Origin: an uncultured Collinsella sp.
Lineage (GTDB): Bacteria > Actinomycetota > Coriobacteriia > Coriobacteriales > Coriobacteriaceae
DNA length: 64,000 nt
Reading direction: 5' to 3'
Assembly: GCA_900541025.1 (NCBI GenBank)
Contig: UQIL01000001.1
Location: 62,001-126,000 of the forward strand
The stretch's first letter is position 1. The number at the start of each line of letters is the position of its first letter. The notes beneath the pieces were generated by a model. It was not told the origin of the DNA. It ran no database searches and saw only the letters and a list, made by a program, of their open reading frames with translations. The translations under genes and the position numbers were made by a program. This document shows positions 28,354-37,594 of this stretch, in pieces.

Positions 28354-29424
28354 ATGTCTTTAAAGGTTGGAATTGTCGGTGCGGCTGGATATGCCGGTGC
28401 CGAGCTCATTCGCCTCGTCCTCGGCCATCCCGAGTTTGAACTTGTTGCCATTACGTCCAACGCCGATGTCGGCCAGCCGCTGTCTGCGGTCTACCCGAGC
28501 TTTGCCGGTGTGAGTGACCTTGCCTTCACGACGCATGACGCTCCCGAGCTCAAGAACTGCGACGCCGTCTTTTTGGCCGTGCCGCACACGGCCGCCATGG
28601 CGCAGGTGCCCGCACTGCTCGCCGCGGGCGTGTCCTGCTTTGATCTTTCGGCCGATTACCGTCTGAGCGATCCAGCCGTGTTTGAGGCTTGGTATGCCGC
28701 CGAGCACGCGAGCCCCGAGCTGCTCAAGACCCGCGCCTTTGGTCTGCCCGAGCTGTTCTGCCAGGATTTGGAGACCGCTGCATCCGACCACGCCGACGGC
28801 AAGGCCGTACTGGTCGCCTGTGCCGGCTGCTATCCCACCGCAACGAGCCTTGCCGCCGCGCCCGCCGTGCGCGCCGGCTGGATTGCCCAGAGCGGCCCTG
28901 TGATCGTCGACGCCATCAGCGGTGTGACGGGTGCCGGTAAGTCTTGCAACGCCCGTACCCATTTTTGCAGCGCCGACGAGAACCTAGAGGCCTATGGCGT
29001 GGGCAAACATCGCCACACGCCCGAGATTGAGCAAATCTTGGGCCTGGCCGATCGCGTTGTCTTTACCCCGCATCTGGCACCGCTTAAGCGCGGCCTGCTT
29101 TCCACAGTGACGATGTCGCTTGCGCCGCAGGCTATCGACAGCCTGACGGTTGAGGCCGTCGTCGACCATTACAAGCAGTTCTACGCCGGCCGCACCTTCG
29201 TGCGCGTGCTCGACGCTGGCCAGCAGCCCAAGACGGCTTCGGTCGTCGGCACCAACGCCGCCCAGATCGGCCTTGCGCTCAACAAGCGCGCGGGCGTGCT
29301 GGTGGCGACGGGCGCCATCGACAATCTGTGCAAGGGCGCTGCGGGTCAGGCGGTCCAGTGCGCCAACATCGTCTTTGGATTTGACGAGCGACGAGGCTTG
29401 CCCACAGTGGCGTGCCCGGTGTAG
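28354..29424 (+). CDS. argC: N-acetyl-gamma-glutamyl-phosphate reductase
   Basis: ArgC reduces N-acetylglutamyl phosphate to the semialdehyde with NADPH. Evidence: the Rossmann start VGIVGAAGYAGAELIRL, the catalytic-Cys motif ACAGCYPTATSLA, DAISGVTGAGKS, and HRHTPEIEQIL and FTPHLAPLKRGLLSTV. Length is 356 residues. AAGGAG precedes ATG 28354. It is the first gene of argCJBD. Confidence 0.96.
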   Translation: MSLKVGIVGAAGYAGAELIRLVLGHPEFELVAITSNADVGQPLSAVYPSFAGVSDLAFTTHDAPELKNCDAVFLAVPHTAAMAQVPALLAAGVSCFDLSADYRLSDPAVFEAWYAAEHASPELLKTRAFGLPELFCQDLETAASDHADGKAVLVACAGCYPTATSLAAAPAVRAGWIAQSGPVIVDAISGVTGAGKSCNARTHFCSADENLEAYGVGKHRHTPEIEQILGLADRVVFTPHLAPLKRGLLSTVTMSLAPQAIDSLTVEAVVDHYKQFYAGRTFVRVLDAGQQPKTASVVGTNAAQIGLALNKRAGVLVATGAIDNLCKGAAGQAVQCANIVFGFDERRGLPTVACPV

Positions 29425-29452
29425 CACATTCGATTGTTAGCGATTAGGTAGT

Positions 29453-29532
29453 CGGGCATCGAGTGGGGCGCCACTTCTAAGCTGGTCTCATGATTGCGAT
29501 CGGCATGGCGCACCAAGCGATGCCCGTTTTTT
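29453..29532 (+). terminator. Hairpin with T6 tail between argC and argJ (possible attenuator)
   Basis: CGGGCATCG (29453-29461) pairs perfectly with 29518-29526, directly followed by TTTTTT. The 56-base loop contains a further GTGG-GGCG-CCAC hairpin. Inside an operon this would lower expression of argJBD relative to argC or be regulated. Confidence 0.65.
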
Positions 29533-29558
29533 GTTTGATATAAGGAGTCGTAAAGACG

Positions 29559-30827
29559 ATGAATGCTGAGCAGTTCGATATCAAGATTCGCGCGGTCGAG
29601 GGTGGCGTTACGGCGGCGGCTGGTTTTAAGGCCGCTGGCATCCATGCCGGATTTCGCAAGAATCCCGAGCGCCTGGATTATGCGCTCGTCGTGCCTGACA
29701 AGCCTTGTCCCGGTGCCGGTGTATTTACCACCAACCGCTTTTGCGCGGCGCCCGTGCAGGTGAGCCGTGCCAACCTGGGCGGTGCTGACAAGGGCTACGG
29801 TATCATCGCCGGCGTTTCGGTCAACTCCGGTAACGCCAACGCGGCAACGGGTGAGACCGGCCTTGTCTGCGCGCGCGAGACCTGCAACATTGCCTCGCAG
29901 GTCATCGGCTGCGAGCCCCAACAGATCCTGGTCGCCTCCACGGGCGTGATTGGCCAGATTCTGCCGATCGACACGTTCGAGACCGCCATTCCTGCTGCCT
30001 ATGAGGCACTCTCCGCCCATGGCGGCGCCGATGCCGCTCGTGCCATCATGACGACCGATACGCATTCCAAGGAGTACGCCGTGTCCTACGTCAGTGATGC
30101 CGAGGGCCATGTGGGCAATGTCTATACGGTGGGCGGCATGTGCAAGGGTTCGGGCATGATCATGCCCAACATGGCCACCATGATCGCGGTCATCACGACC
30201 GATGCTCCCGTCGAGCCTGCGGCACTTCATACCCTGCTGCTCTCGACCGTCAAGCAGACCTTTAACAAGGTAACGGTCGATTCCGACACCTCGACCAACG
30301 ACACCTGCATCATGCTTGCCTCCGGCGCCGCTGCTGCAGATGCCGAGCCTATCGTCGAGGGCTCCGATGCCTTCGACGAGTTGGCATTTGCCGTGCACGA
30401 GGTGTGCGAGAGCCTGGCGCGCAATATCGCCGCCGATGGTGAGGGCGCATCCAAGCTTGTTACGGTCAACGTTACCGGCGCCGCCAACGACGAGGAAGCT
30501 GATATCGCCGCCCGCGCCGTTGCCAACTCGCCGCTCGTTAAGACTTGCATCGCCGGCCACGACTGCAACTGGGGCCGCGTTGCTATGGCGCTTGGCAAGT
30601 GCGGCGTGAAGTTTAATCAGGAAGACGTTTCCATCGACATGATGGGCATGCCTGTCTGTCGCGACGGTCTGACTGTTCCCTTTGACGAGGACGAGGCTCT
30701 ACGACGTTTCGAGGCGCCCGAGATCGTGATCTCGGCCGACCTGGGCGCAGGCGACGCGGCAACGACCGTGTGGACCTGCGACCTCACGCATGAGTACATC
30801 TCCATCAACGGCGATTACCGTTCCTAG
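29559..30827 (+). CDS. argJ: Glutamate N-acetyltransferase / N-acetylglutamate synthase
   Basis: Bifunctional ArgJ recycles the acetyl group from acetylornithine to glutamate. Visible features are GGVTAAAGFKAAGIHAG, SVNSGNANAATG, the autocleavage region KGSGMIMPNMATMIAVITTD (Thr of MATM is the nucleophile) and DSDTSTNDTC. Length is 422 residues. No argA or argE is seen in the window, fitting the cyclic pathway. AAGGAG lies upstream of ATG 29559. Confidence 0.96.
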   Translation: MNAEQFDIKIRAVEGGVTAAAGFKAAGIHAGFRKNPERLDYALVVPDKPCPGAGVFTTNRFCAAPVQVSRANLGGADKGYGIIAGVSVNSGNANAATGETGLVCARETCNIASQVIGCEPQQILVASTGVIGQILPIDTFETAIPAAYEALSAHGGADAARAIMTTDTHSKEYAVSYVSDAEGHVGNVYTVGGMCKGSGMIMPNMATMIAVITTDAPVEPAALHTLLLSTVKQTFNKVTVDSDTSTNDTCIMLASGAAAADAEPIVEGSDAFDELAFAVHEVCESLARNIAADGEGASKLVTVNVTGAANDEEADIAARAVANSPLVKTCIAGHDCNWGRVAMALGKCGVKFNQEDVSIDMMGMPVCRDGLTVPFDEDEALRRFEAPEIVISADLGAGDAATTVWTCDLTHEYISINGDYRS

Positions 30828-30908
30828 ATTCCAGGCACGTTGCGCATCTTGCTGCGATTGCGGACAGCGGAGCACGGCGCGATAACGATATGAAAGACGA
30901 GGCAGATT

Positions 30909-31889
30909 ATGAAATTCGCACGCGATTGTCGTTCGAGCGAATCCAACGAAGCAACCGCGCAGCTGCTGTTCGAAGCGCTGCCGTGGATTAAGAACCTGAC
31001 CGGCAAGACGGTTGTTATCAAATATGGCGGAGCCGCCATGGTTGATGAGCAGCTGCGCCGCGACGTGATGAGCGACATCGTTTTGCTCAAGATCATCGGT
31101 ATGCGCCCCGTCATCGTGCACGGCGGCGGCAAGGCTATCAACGAGGCGCTGAGCCATTACGATATTCCCGTCGAGTTTAAGAACGGCCAGCGCGTGACCA
31201 CGCCTGCCACCATGGATATCGTGCGCGAGGTACTGGGCGGCAAGGTCAATCAGGAGCTGGTCGCGGCACTTAACCACCACGGCAACCTGGCCGTGGGCGT
31301 GTCGGGCAGCGATGCCGGCACGCTCATCGCCGAGCCGCTCGACCCCGATCTCGGTCGCGTGGGCAAAGTGACGCACGTCAACACCGACTATATCGAGCGC
31401 TTACTCGATAGCGAGTACATCCCCGTCATCGCTACCGTCGCGGCGGGGGAGGACGGCGGTTTCTTCAACATCAACGCCGATACCGCCGCCGGTGCCGTTG
31501 CTGCGGCGCTCCACGCGCATAAGGCGATCTTTTTGACCGATGTCGATGGCCTGTACAAGGACTTTAGCGACAAGGACTCGCTTATCTCCAACCTAACGCT
31601 CGACGAGGTTAACGAAATGCTCTACGGCGGCGAGGTCGATAAGGGCATGATTCCCAAACTGCGCGCGGCCGTCGATGCGCTTGCCGGCGGCGTATTTCGT
31701 GCTCACATCATCAACGGCACCACGCCGCATTCGCTGCTGCTGGAGCTGCTGACCGATGCCGGCGTCGGTACCGTGATCCATTCCACCGAGACGGCTTACG
31801 AGTTCGATACGCATCCGCATCCGCTTTCGACGTTTGCTGCGCGTCTGACCGAGAACCTTGACGAGGTCGAGAAGCTTCAGACGGTCTAG
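30909..31889 (+). CDS. argB: Acetylglutamate kinase
   Basis: ArgB phosphorylates N-acetylglutamate. Motifs: KTVVIKYGGAAM, RPVIVHGGGKAINEAL, FKNGQRVT, NINADTAAGAVAAAL and LTDVDGLY. At 326 residues it is slightly long, with a C-terminal tail (about 300-326) after the domain. Third gene of argCJBD; ATG 30909 is about 80 bases after argJ. Confidence 0.95.
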   Translation: MKFARDCRSSESNEATAQLLFEALPWIKNLTGKTVVIKYGGAAMVDEQLRRDVMSDIVLLKIIGMRPVIVHGGGKAINEALSHYDIPVEFKNGQRVTTPATMDIVREVLGGKVNQELVAALNHHGNLAVGVSGSDAGTLIAEPLDPDLGRVGKVTHVNTDYIERLLDSEYIPVIATVAAGEDGGFFNINADTAAGAVAAALHAHKAIFLTDVDGLYKDFSDKDSLISNLTLDEVNEMLYGGEVDKGMIPKLRAAVDALAGGVFRAHIINGTTPHSLLLELLTDAGVGTVIHSTETAYEFDTHPHPLSTFAARLTENLDEVEKLQTV

Positions 31890-31958
31890 CCGACCCGCAG
31901 CCGCCCCATTCCTGCACCCATAGCCCCGCGCCGTCTGGCGCCCAACGAAAGGCATCCC

Positions 31959-33242
31959 ATGTCACTTGCAGCTCAGCAATCGCTTGAATCCCATTACGTT
32001 ATGCATACCTTTGGCCGCTCTCCGGTCGAGTTTGTCGAGGGTCACGGCATGAAGCTCACCGGCGACGATGGCCGTGAGTACCTCGACTTTCTTGCCGGCA
32101 TCGGCGTGTGCAGCCTGGGTCATGGCGACCTGGCTGTGCTCTCGGCGCTCGAGGCACAGACCAAAAAGCTCATGCATGTCTCCAACTATTTCTACATCGA
32201 GCAGCGCGGACAGGTCGCGGCGCTGCTGTCCAAGCTTGCTAACGACGACGTAGATGGTGCGCGCGTGCTTGCCGATGCCATTGCCGCCGGCGATGAGACC
32301 ACGGCAGCTGCTCTTGGTGCCCCGGCTGCGGATGAGCAGGTTTGGGAGACCTTCTTTGCCAACTCTGGCGCCGAGGCCAATGAGGGCTCGATGAAGCTCG
32401 CGCGCTTGTACGCCAAGCGTGCCGGTAACGGCGGCAACACCATCGTGTGCATGCGCGGCGGCTTCCACGGCCGTACGCTCGAGACCATTGCCGCCACCAT
32501 GCAGGATTGGCTGCAGGACAGCTTCCGCCCGCTGCCGGGTGGCTTTGTGGCCTGCACGCCCAACGATGTCGATGAACTGCGTGCGATCTTTAAGCAGCTG
32601 GGGAGCGAGATTTGTGCCGTGATGCTCGAGCCGATCCAGGGTGAGAGTGGCGTGCACCCCATGACCGAGGAGTTTATGGCGACAGCGCGCGACCTGGCAC
32701 ACGAAGTGGGCGCCGTGCTTATCGCCGACGAGGTCCAGTGCGGCATCTTCCGCTCCGGCAAGCCGTTTGCGTTCCAGACCTATGGCGTGGAGCCCGACAT
32801 CATGAGCCTTGCCAAGGGCATTGCCGACGGCGTGCCCATGGGTGCCGTCGTGGCAAAGAAGGAGATTGCCGACGTGTTTAAGCCGGGCGACCACGGCTCG
32901 ACCTTTGGCGGTAGCTGCTTGGCCATCGCGGCGTGTGCCGCGACGCTCTCCGCGCTTGTGCGCGGCGATTATGCCGACCATGCTGCCAAGGTGGGTGCCT
33001 ATATGGAGCAGGCGCTGGCTAAGCTTCCGCATGTGGTAGAGGTGCGTGGCCGTGGCCTGATGCTCGGCTGCGATCTGGACGATACTGCGGGTGATGCACA
33101 CGACGTTGTGGCCCGTGCATTGGGGGCTGGTGCCGTGATCAACGCTACAGGTGCCCATACGCTGCGTTTCCTGCCGCCGCTCGTCTGCGAGGAGGCCGAC
33201 GTGGACAGTCTGATCGAGATCCTGTCGGGTGTTTTGGGCTAA
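31959..33242 (+). CDS. argD: Acetylornithine aminotransferase
   Basis: A class-III PLP aminotransferase that makes N-acetylornithine. Motifs: FLAGIGVCSLGHGD, FFANSGAEANEGSMKLAR, GGFHGRTLETIA, LEPIQGESGVHPM, LIADEVQCGIFRSG and the PLP lysine region SLAKGIADGVPMGAVV. Length is 427 residues, somewhat over the family norm owing to an insertion at about 95-125. Last gene of the operon, with a terminator after it. No argF, argG or argH follow here. Confidence 0.94.
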   Translation: MSLAAQQSLESHYVMHTFGRSPVEFVEGHGMKLTGDDGREYLDFLAGIGVCSLGHGDLAVLSALEAQTKKLMHVSNYFYIEQRGQVAALLSKLANDDVDGARVLADAIAAGDETTAAALGAPAADEQVWETFFANSGAEANEGSMKLARLYAKRAGNGGNTIVCMRGGFHGRTLETIAATMQDWLQDSFRPLPGGFVACTPNDVDELRAIFKQLGSEICAVMLEPIQGESGVHPMTEEFMATARDLAHEVGAVLIADEVQCGIFRSGKPFAFQTYGVEPDIMSLAKGIADGVPMGAVVAKKEIADVFKPGDHGSTFGGSCLAIAACAATLSALVRGDYADHAAKVGAYMEQALAKLPHVVEVRGRGLMLGCDLDDTAGDAHDVVARALGAGAVINATGAHTLRFLPPLVCEEADVDSLIEILSGVLG

Positions 33243-33267
33243 CGCGGCGCAATAACTCAATTTGGAC

Positions 33268-33327
33268 CGGGTTCCGGACTGCGGACGTGCCCTATGCGGC
33301 ATGATTCAGCGGTCTGGAGCCCGTTTT
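33268..33327 (+). terminator. Terminator of arg operon
   Basis: A 14-bp stem with three G-T pairs (33268-33281 with 33310-33323) is followed by TTTT. A second perfect 7-bp hairpin GCCTTAG/CTAAGGC follows at 33328-33346. Confidence 0.7.
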
Positions 33328-33346
33328 GCCTTAGATTTGCTAAGGC

Positions 33347-33669
33347 AGGGAGACCCGCTGGTCAAAAAACATTAAATATGAGTACTGTTACCAGTTGAAT
33401 ATCATATGAAACCGACTATCTAGGATTAGTTAGACCACACATGTTCAGTTATGTTAATGGGAAAACAGCTAGCAAAGGCTTCAAATCGCTGATTCAGGGC
33501 TAGATTTACCCAGCGAAACCCAAAAATCGCTGCTACAAAATTAGTAACAGTACTCATTTTTGCCATTTTTTGGCCGCAGCCTTTGTGACAGACGTGCTGG
33601 CGGGTTCGAATCCCTCTGCGATGGGCCCAAAAAAGAAAGGCCCCCATAGCTGGGAGCCTATCAAATCAG
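33347..33669. other. AT-rich intergenic patch with 14-bp inverted repeat and tRNA 3'-end-like fragment
   Basis: Base composition drops sharply compared with both sides. ATGAGTACTGTTAC (33378-33391) is perfectly complementary to 33544-33557. At 33599-33629 a GGTTCGAATCCCTC block with TGCGATGGGCCCA resembles a T arm and acceptor end, but no 5' half of a tRNA precedes it. No gene with a ribosome binding site was found. It may be a scar of an integrated element. Confidence 0.55.
33378..33557. repeat. Inverted repeat ends ATGAGTACTGTTAC
   Basis: Perfect 14-base inverted repeats bound a 180-base AT-rich segment with no open frame of interest. The layout is that of a small non-autonomous element, though no target duplication was identified. 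Confidence 0.55.
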
Positions 33670-33745
33670 TGGTGGGCGATGAGGGATTCGAACCCCCAGC
33701 CTTGTGCGTGTAAAGCACCTGCGCTAACCGTTGCGCCAATCGCCC
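33670..33745 (-). tRNA. tRNA-Val (TAC anticodon)
   Basis: The minus strand folds as a 76-base tRNA with acceptor GGGCGAT/ATCGCCC, discriminator A and encoded CCA. The anticodon loop is TTTACAC, giving anticodon TAC for valine. The T arm is GGGGGTTCGAATCCCTC. It lies alone between the arg operon and asnB. Confidence 0.93.
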
Positions 33746-33932
33746 GTGCGGAGAGAGTATAGCAAAACAATCGCCCCATTCACCTCATATCCATTAAAGG
33801 TAACCGGCGCGTGTCACAGCGGAGCTGATTCAGTTGAGATTGCCTGAACATTCCGCCCCTCTTTACACCCTCGGGTATACTCAAAAGCTACTGATTCGAT
33901 TTGATACCCAGCAACAGCAGAGGGGATAGTAT

Positions 33933-35813
33933 ATGTGCGGTTTTGTCGGTTTTGTCGGTGGGACGGATAACCAATCCGAGGTGCTCACCAAGATGATGGA
34001 CCGCATCGTCCATCGTGGTCCCGACATGGGCGGTCAGTTTATCGACGGCCGCGTTGCCCTCGGCTTCCGCCGCCTGTCGATCCTCGACCTGACCGAGGCT
34101 GGCGCTCAACCCATGGCCAACGAGGACGGCAGTGTCGTCATTGTCTTCAACGGCGAGATCTACAACTTCCAAGAACTCCGTTCCGCGCTCGAGGCCAAGG
34201 GCTACAAGTTCCACTGCGGCGCCGACACCGAGAGCCTCCTGCACGGCTACGAGGAGTGGGGCGAGGCCGTCCTCGATCGCCTGCGCGGTATGTACGCCTT
34301 CGTCATCTGGGACAAAAAGAAGAACAAGCTTTTTGGCGCCCGCGACATCTTTGGCATCAAGCCGCTTTACTACTATCCCATGGCCGATGCGGGCGACGGC
34401 GCTCCGGGCGTGCTCTTTGGTTCCGAGATCAAGAGCTTCCTGGACTACCCGCACTTCCACAAGGCGGTCAACAAAAAAGCTCTGCGTCCGTACATGACGC
34501 TGCAGTATTCGGCAACCGAGGAGACCTTCTTCGAGGGTGTCTACAAGCTGCCGCCGGCGCACTACTTTACCGTCGATATCCCGACCGGCAAGATGAACAT
34601 CGAGCGCTACTGGGATTGCGATTACTCTGCCGTCGAGAAGCCGTTCGAAGAGTATGTCGATGAGCTGGACGAGGTCGTGCACGAGAGCGTCGAGGCCCAT
34701 CGCATCGCCGACGTCAAGGTCGCGTCGTTCCTCTCCGGTGGCGTCGACTCCAGCTACATCGCCGCTTGCCTCATGCCCGACAAGACCTTCTCGGTGGGCT
34801 TTGACTACAAGAACTTCAACGAGACCAACTACGCCAAGGAGCTTTCCGATAAGCTCGGCGTCGAAAACGTTCGCAAGATGATTACCGCCGACGAGTTCTT
34901 CGGTGCGCTCGAGGACATCCAGTATCACATGGACGAGCCGCAGTCCAACCTGTCTTCCGTGCCGCTGTGGTTCTTGGCCGAGATGGCCCGCAAGGACGTC
35001 ACCGTCGTGCTTTCGGGCGAAGGCGCCGACGAGCTCTTTGGCGGCTACGCCTACTACGAGGACACGGTCCCGGTGCGCAAGTACAAAAAGATGGTGCCGC
35101 TGCCCATCCGTCGCGCGCTCGGTAACCTGGCGCTGCATATGCCGTACTTCAAGGGACATAACTTCCTGGTCAAGGGTGCCGAGATCCCCGAGAAGTCGTT
35201 CCTGGGACAGGCTCTGGTATGGCCGGAGCGCGAGGTCGACGGCGTGCTCAAGCCCGAGTACAACACCGGCGATGGCGCCTTCGAGCTTGCCGCTCCCATC
35301 TATGCGCGCGTGAAGGGTCAGCCCGAGCTGGTCAAGAAGCAGTACCTGGACATGAACATGTGGCTCCCGGGCGACATTCTGCTCAAGGCCGACAAGATGT
35401 GCATGGCGCACTCACTGGAGCTGCGCGTGCCCTTCCTGGACCGCAAAGTCATGGAGTTCGCCGAGCACATTCCCGACCGCTACCGCATCAACGAGAACGG
35501 CAACAAACAGGTACTCCGCCACGCTGCCAACAAGTCGCTGCCCGATGAGTGGGCCACCCGTCCCAAGGTGGGCTTCCCGGTGCCGATTGTCTACTGGCTG
35601 CGCGAGCAAAAGTGGTACGACTATGTCAAGGAGTACTTCACCGCGCCGTGGGCAAGTGAGTTCTTCAATACCGACGAGCTCATGCACCTGCTCGATCTGC
35701 ACTTTGCGGGCAAGGGCGATTTCCAGCGCAAGATCTATACGCCGCTCGTGTTCTTGGTGTGGTACAAGCGCTTCTTTATCGACGAGGACCAGCCCGCTGT
35801 TCAGGCTGCCTAG
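33933..35813 (+). CDS. asnB: Asparagine synthase (glutamine-hydrolysing), AsnB
   Basis: The N-terminal class II glutaminase begins MCGFVGFVGG with catalytic Cys2 and has RLSILDLTEAGAQPM and GEIYNF. The synthetase domain has VASFLSGGVDSSYIA (ATP pyrophosphatase loop) and VVLSGEGADELFGGY. Length is 626 residues. The expected product is asparagine from aspartate; AsnB-type enzymes can also amidate peptidoglycan residues in some Gram-positives. The murE neighbour makes that possible but unproven. Confidence 0.92.
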   Translation: MCGFVGFVGGTDNQSEVLTKMMDRIVHRGPDMGGQFIDGRVALGFRRLSILDLTEAGAQPMANEDGSVVIVFNGEIYNFQELRSALEAKGYKFHCGADTESLLHGYEEWGEAVLDRLRGMYAFVIWDKKKNKLFGARDIFGIKPLYYYPMADAGDGAPGVLFGSEIKSFLDYPHFHKAVNKKALRPYMTLQYSATEETFFEGVYKLPPAHYFTVDIPTGKMNIERYWDCDYSAVEKPFEEYVDELDEVVHESVEAHRIADVKVASFLSGGVDSSYIAACLMPDKTFSVGFDYKNFNETNYAKELSDKLGVENVRKMITADEFFGALEDIQYHMDEPQSNLSSVPLWFLAEMARKDVTVVLSGEGADELFGGYAYYEDTVPVRKYKKMVPLPIRRALGNLALHMPYFKGHNFLVKGAEIPEKSFLGQALVWPEREVDGVLKPEYNTGDGAFELAAPIYARVKGQPELVKKQYLDMNMWLPGDILLKADKMCMAHSLELRVPFLDRKVMEFAEHIPDRYRINENGNKQVLRHAANKSLPDEWATRPKVGFPVPIVYWLREQKWYDYVKEYFTAPWASEFFNTDELMHLLDLHFAGKGDFQRKIYTPLVFLVWYKRFFIDEDQPAVQAA

Positions 35814-35838
35814 CCTCGGCTGACGAACGCCTGCGCGT

Positions 35839-35863
35839 AACGGCTCCTCCGGGAGCCGTTTTT
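35839..35863 (+). terminator. Terminator after asnB
   Basis: Perfect 8-bp stem ACGGCTCC (35840-35847) with 35852-35859 and a TTTTT tail. Confidence 0.85.
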
Positions 35864-35924
35864 GCGTGGGTGCGTTTCAGTTACTATAAAACCGTCCCTG
35901 CCAAATGGCTGAGAAAGGTGAAAG

Positions 35925-37487
35925 ATGCACCATTCGGATTCCGCGACCGTGACCACGGTCGATACGCTTGCCAAGCTTCTCGATGTGTGCGGCGAGCTGC
36001 GCGCATCAGAGCAGGTTGACGAGCGTGCCGTGACCGGCTGCTCGTTTGATTCGCGCGCGGTCTCGGCAGGTGACGTGTTCTTCTGCAAAGGTGCTGCCTT
36101 TAAGCCCGCGTTTTTGAGCATGGCGCTCGATGCGGGCGCCGTCGCATTTGTGTGCGAGGAGTCACTGGTCGAGTCTCTGGAGCCGCTGGCGCAGGAGAGC
36201 GGTGCTGCGATGCTGGTTGTTGATAGCGTTCGCACGGCCATGGCCCTGTTGCCGCCGGAGGTCTACGACCGTCCCGACCACGACGTCAAGATCGTGGGTA
36301 TCACCGGTACCAAGGGAAAGACCACGGCCGCTTTTATGCTCCAGTCGATTATCAAAGCGGCGGGCGAGTCCTGCGGCATGATCGGCTCGGTGAGTACCGA
36401 CGATGGCATCGAGTGCTACGAGAGCACCAATACTACGCCCGAGGCCCCCGAGGTCTGGCGCCATATCGCCAACTGCCGCACGTCCGGTCGCCAGTCCATG
36501 GTCATGGAGGTCTCGAGCCAGGCGCTCAAGTACCAACGCGTCGAGAATCTGCCGTTTGACGTGGCGTGCTTCCTCAACATCGGCCGCGACCACATCTCGC
36601 CGATCGAACACCCCACGTTTGAGGATTATTTTGAGAGCAAACTCAGGATCTTTGACCAGGCAAAGACCGCCGTGGTGAATCTGGGCACCGATGAGGTTGA
36701 CCGTGTGCTAGAGGCAGCGTCGACGGCCGAGCGCTTGGTGACCGTTGGCGTCGAGCATCCCGAGGCAAGCCTGTGGGCGAGCGATGTCCGCATGCTCGGC
36801 TTTAACATCGAGTTCAACTTGCACGGCATGAGCGCCGACGAGCCCGAGGCGGGGGAGAAGGTCCTGCTGGGTATCGCGGGCGACTTTAACGTGGAAAACG
36901 CGCTGGTCGCTATCGCCGCTGCGCGCGAGATCGGCATCGGTATCGAGGCTATCAAGAAGGGCCTCTCCAAACTGCGTGTGCCGGGCCGCATGGAGGTCGT
37001 GGAGTCGAAGGACGGCCGCGTGATCTGCGTCGTTGACTATGCGCACAACCAGCTTTCGTTCCGTTCGCTTTTCTCGTCGGTCAAGCGCGCGTTTCCCGCT
37101 AGCCCCGTCATTGCGCTGTTTGGCGCCGCCGGCGGCAAGGCGCAGGAGCGCCGCGAGCAATTGCCACGCGAGGCCGCACCGTATTCCGACCTGATGATCT
37201 TTACGAACGAGGATCCAGCTCACGAGGACCCGATGAAGGTCTGTCGCGAGCTTGCCGAGCATGTTCCCGACGATACGCCGAACAAGATCATCCTCGACCG
37301 CGAAGCCGCTGTGCATGCGGCGTTCAAGGCGGCGCGCGAGGAGTACGTCAACCCCGATGCTCCCACCATTGTCTTGCTGCTGGCAAAGGGTGACGAGGAG
37401 CTCATGCACGTGGGCGACGAGTTCGTGCCCATCGAGAGCGACCTTTCGCTGGCCAATCGCCTGATCGATGTTACCCAGTTTGACTAA
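35925..37487 (+). CDS. murE: UDP-N-acetylmuramyl-tripeptide synthetase, MurE-like
   Basis: This Mur ligase adds the third residue of the peptidoglycan stem peptide. It has the P-loop GITGTKGKTTAAFML, STNTTPEAPEV, MEVSSQALKYQRV, FLNIGRDHISPIEHPTFEDYFESK and GDFNVENALVAIA. The residue-selecting motif reads TNEDPAHEDP at about residue 425. That is closer to the NPA-x-DDP form of lysine-type enzymes than to the DNPR of diaminopimelate-type enzymes, so a diamino acid other than DAP is likely. Length is 520 residues. AAAGGTGAAAG precedes ATG 35925. Confidence 0.88.
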   Translation: MHHSDSATVTTVDTLAKLLDVCGELRASEQVDERAVTGCSFDSRAVSAGDVFFCKGAAFKPAFLSMALDAGAVAFVCEESLVESLEPLAQESGAAMLVVDSVRTAMALLPPEVYDRPDHDVKIVGITGTKGKTTAAFMLQSIIKAAGESCGMIGSVSTDDGIECYESTNTTPEAPEVWRHIANCRTSGRQSMVMEVSSQALKYQRVENLPFDVACFLNIGRDHISPIEHPTFEDYFESKLRIFDQAKTAVVNLGTDEVDRVLEAASTAERLVTVGVEHPEASLWASDVRMLGFNIEFNLHGMSADEPEAGEKVLLGIAGDFNVENALVAIAAAREIGIGIEAIKKGLSKLRVPGRMEVVESKDGRVICVVDYAHNQLSFRSLFSSVKRAFPASPVIALFGAAGGKAQERREQLPREAAPYSDLMIFTNEDPAHEDPMKVCRELAEHVPDDTPNKIILDREAAVHAAFKAAREEYVNPDAPTIVLLLAKGDEELMHVGDEFVPIESDLSLANRLIDVTQFD

Positions 37488-37594
37488 TGAACCATGATGG
37501 CGGCGGCGCCCTGAGTGCGCTGTCGCCATAAGCGTGTTCCCTCAATCAAAACATGCCGTCCAAGTCCAAACCCTTCTACGTAAACGGAGTAACC

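Noticed and set aside
33599..33629. Possible plus-strand tRNA gene
   Set aside because: Only a T-arm and acceptor-like end is present; no D arm, anticodon arm or matching 5' acceptor strand precedes it.
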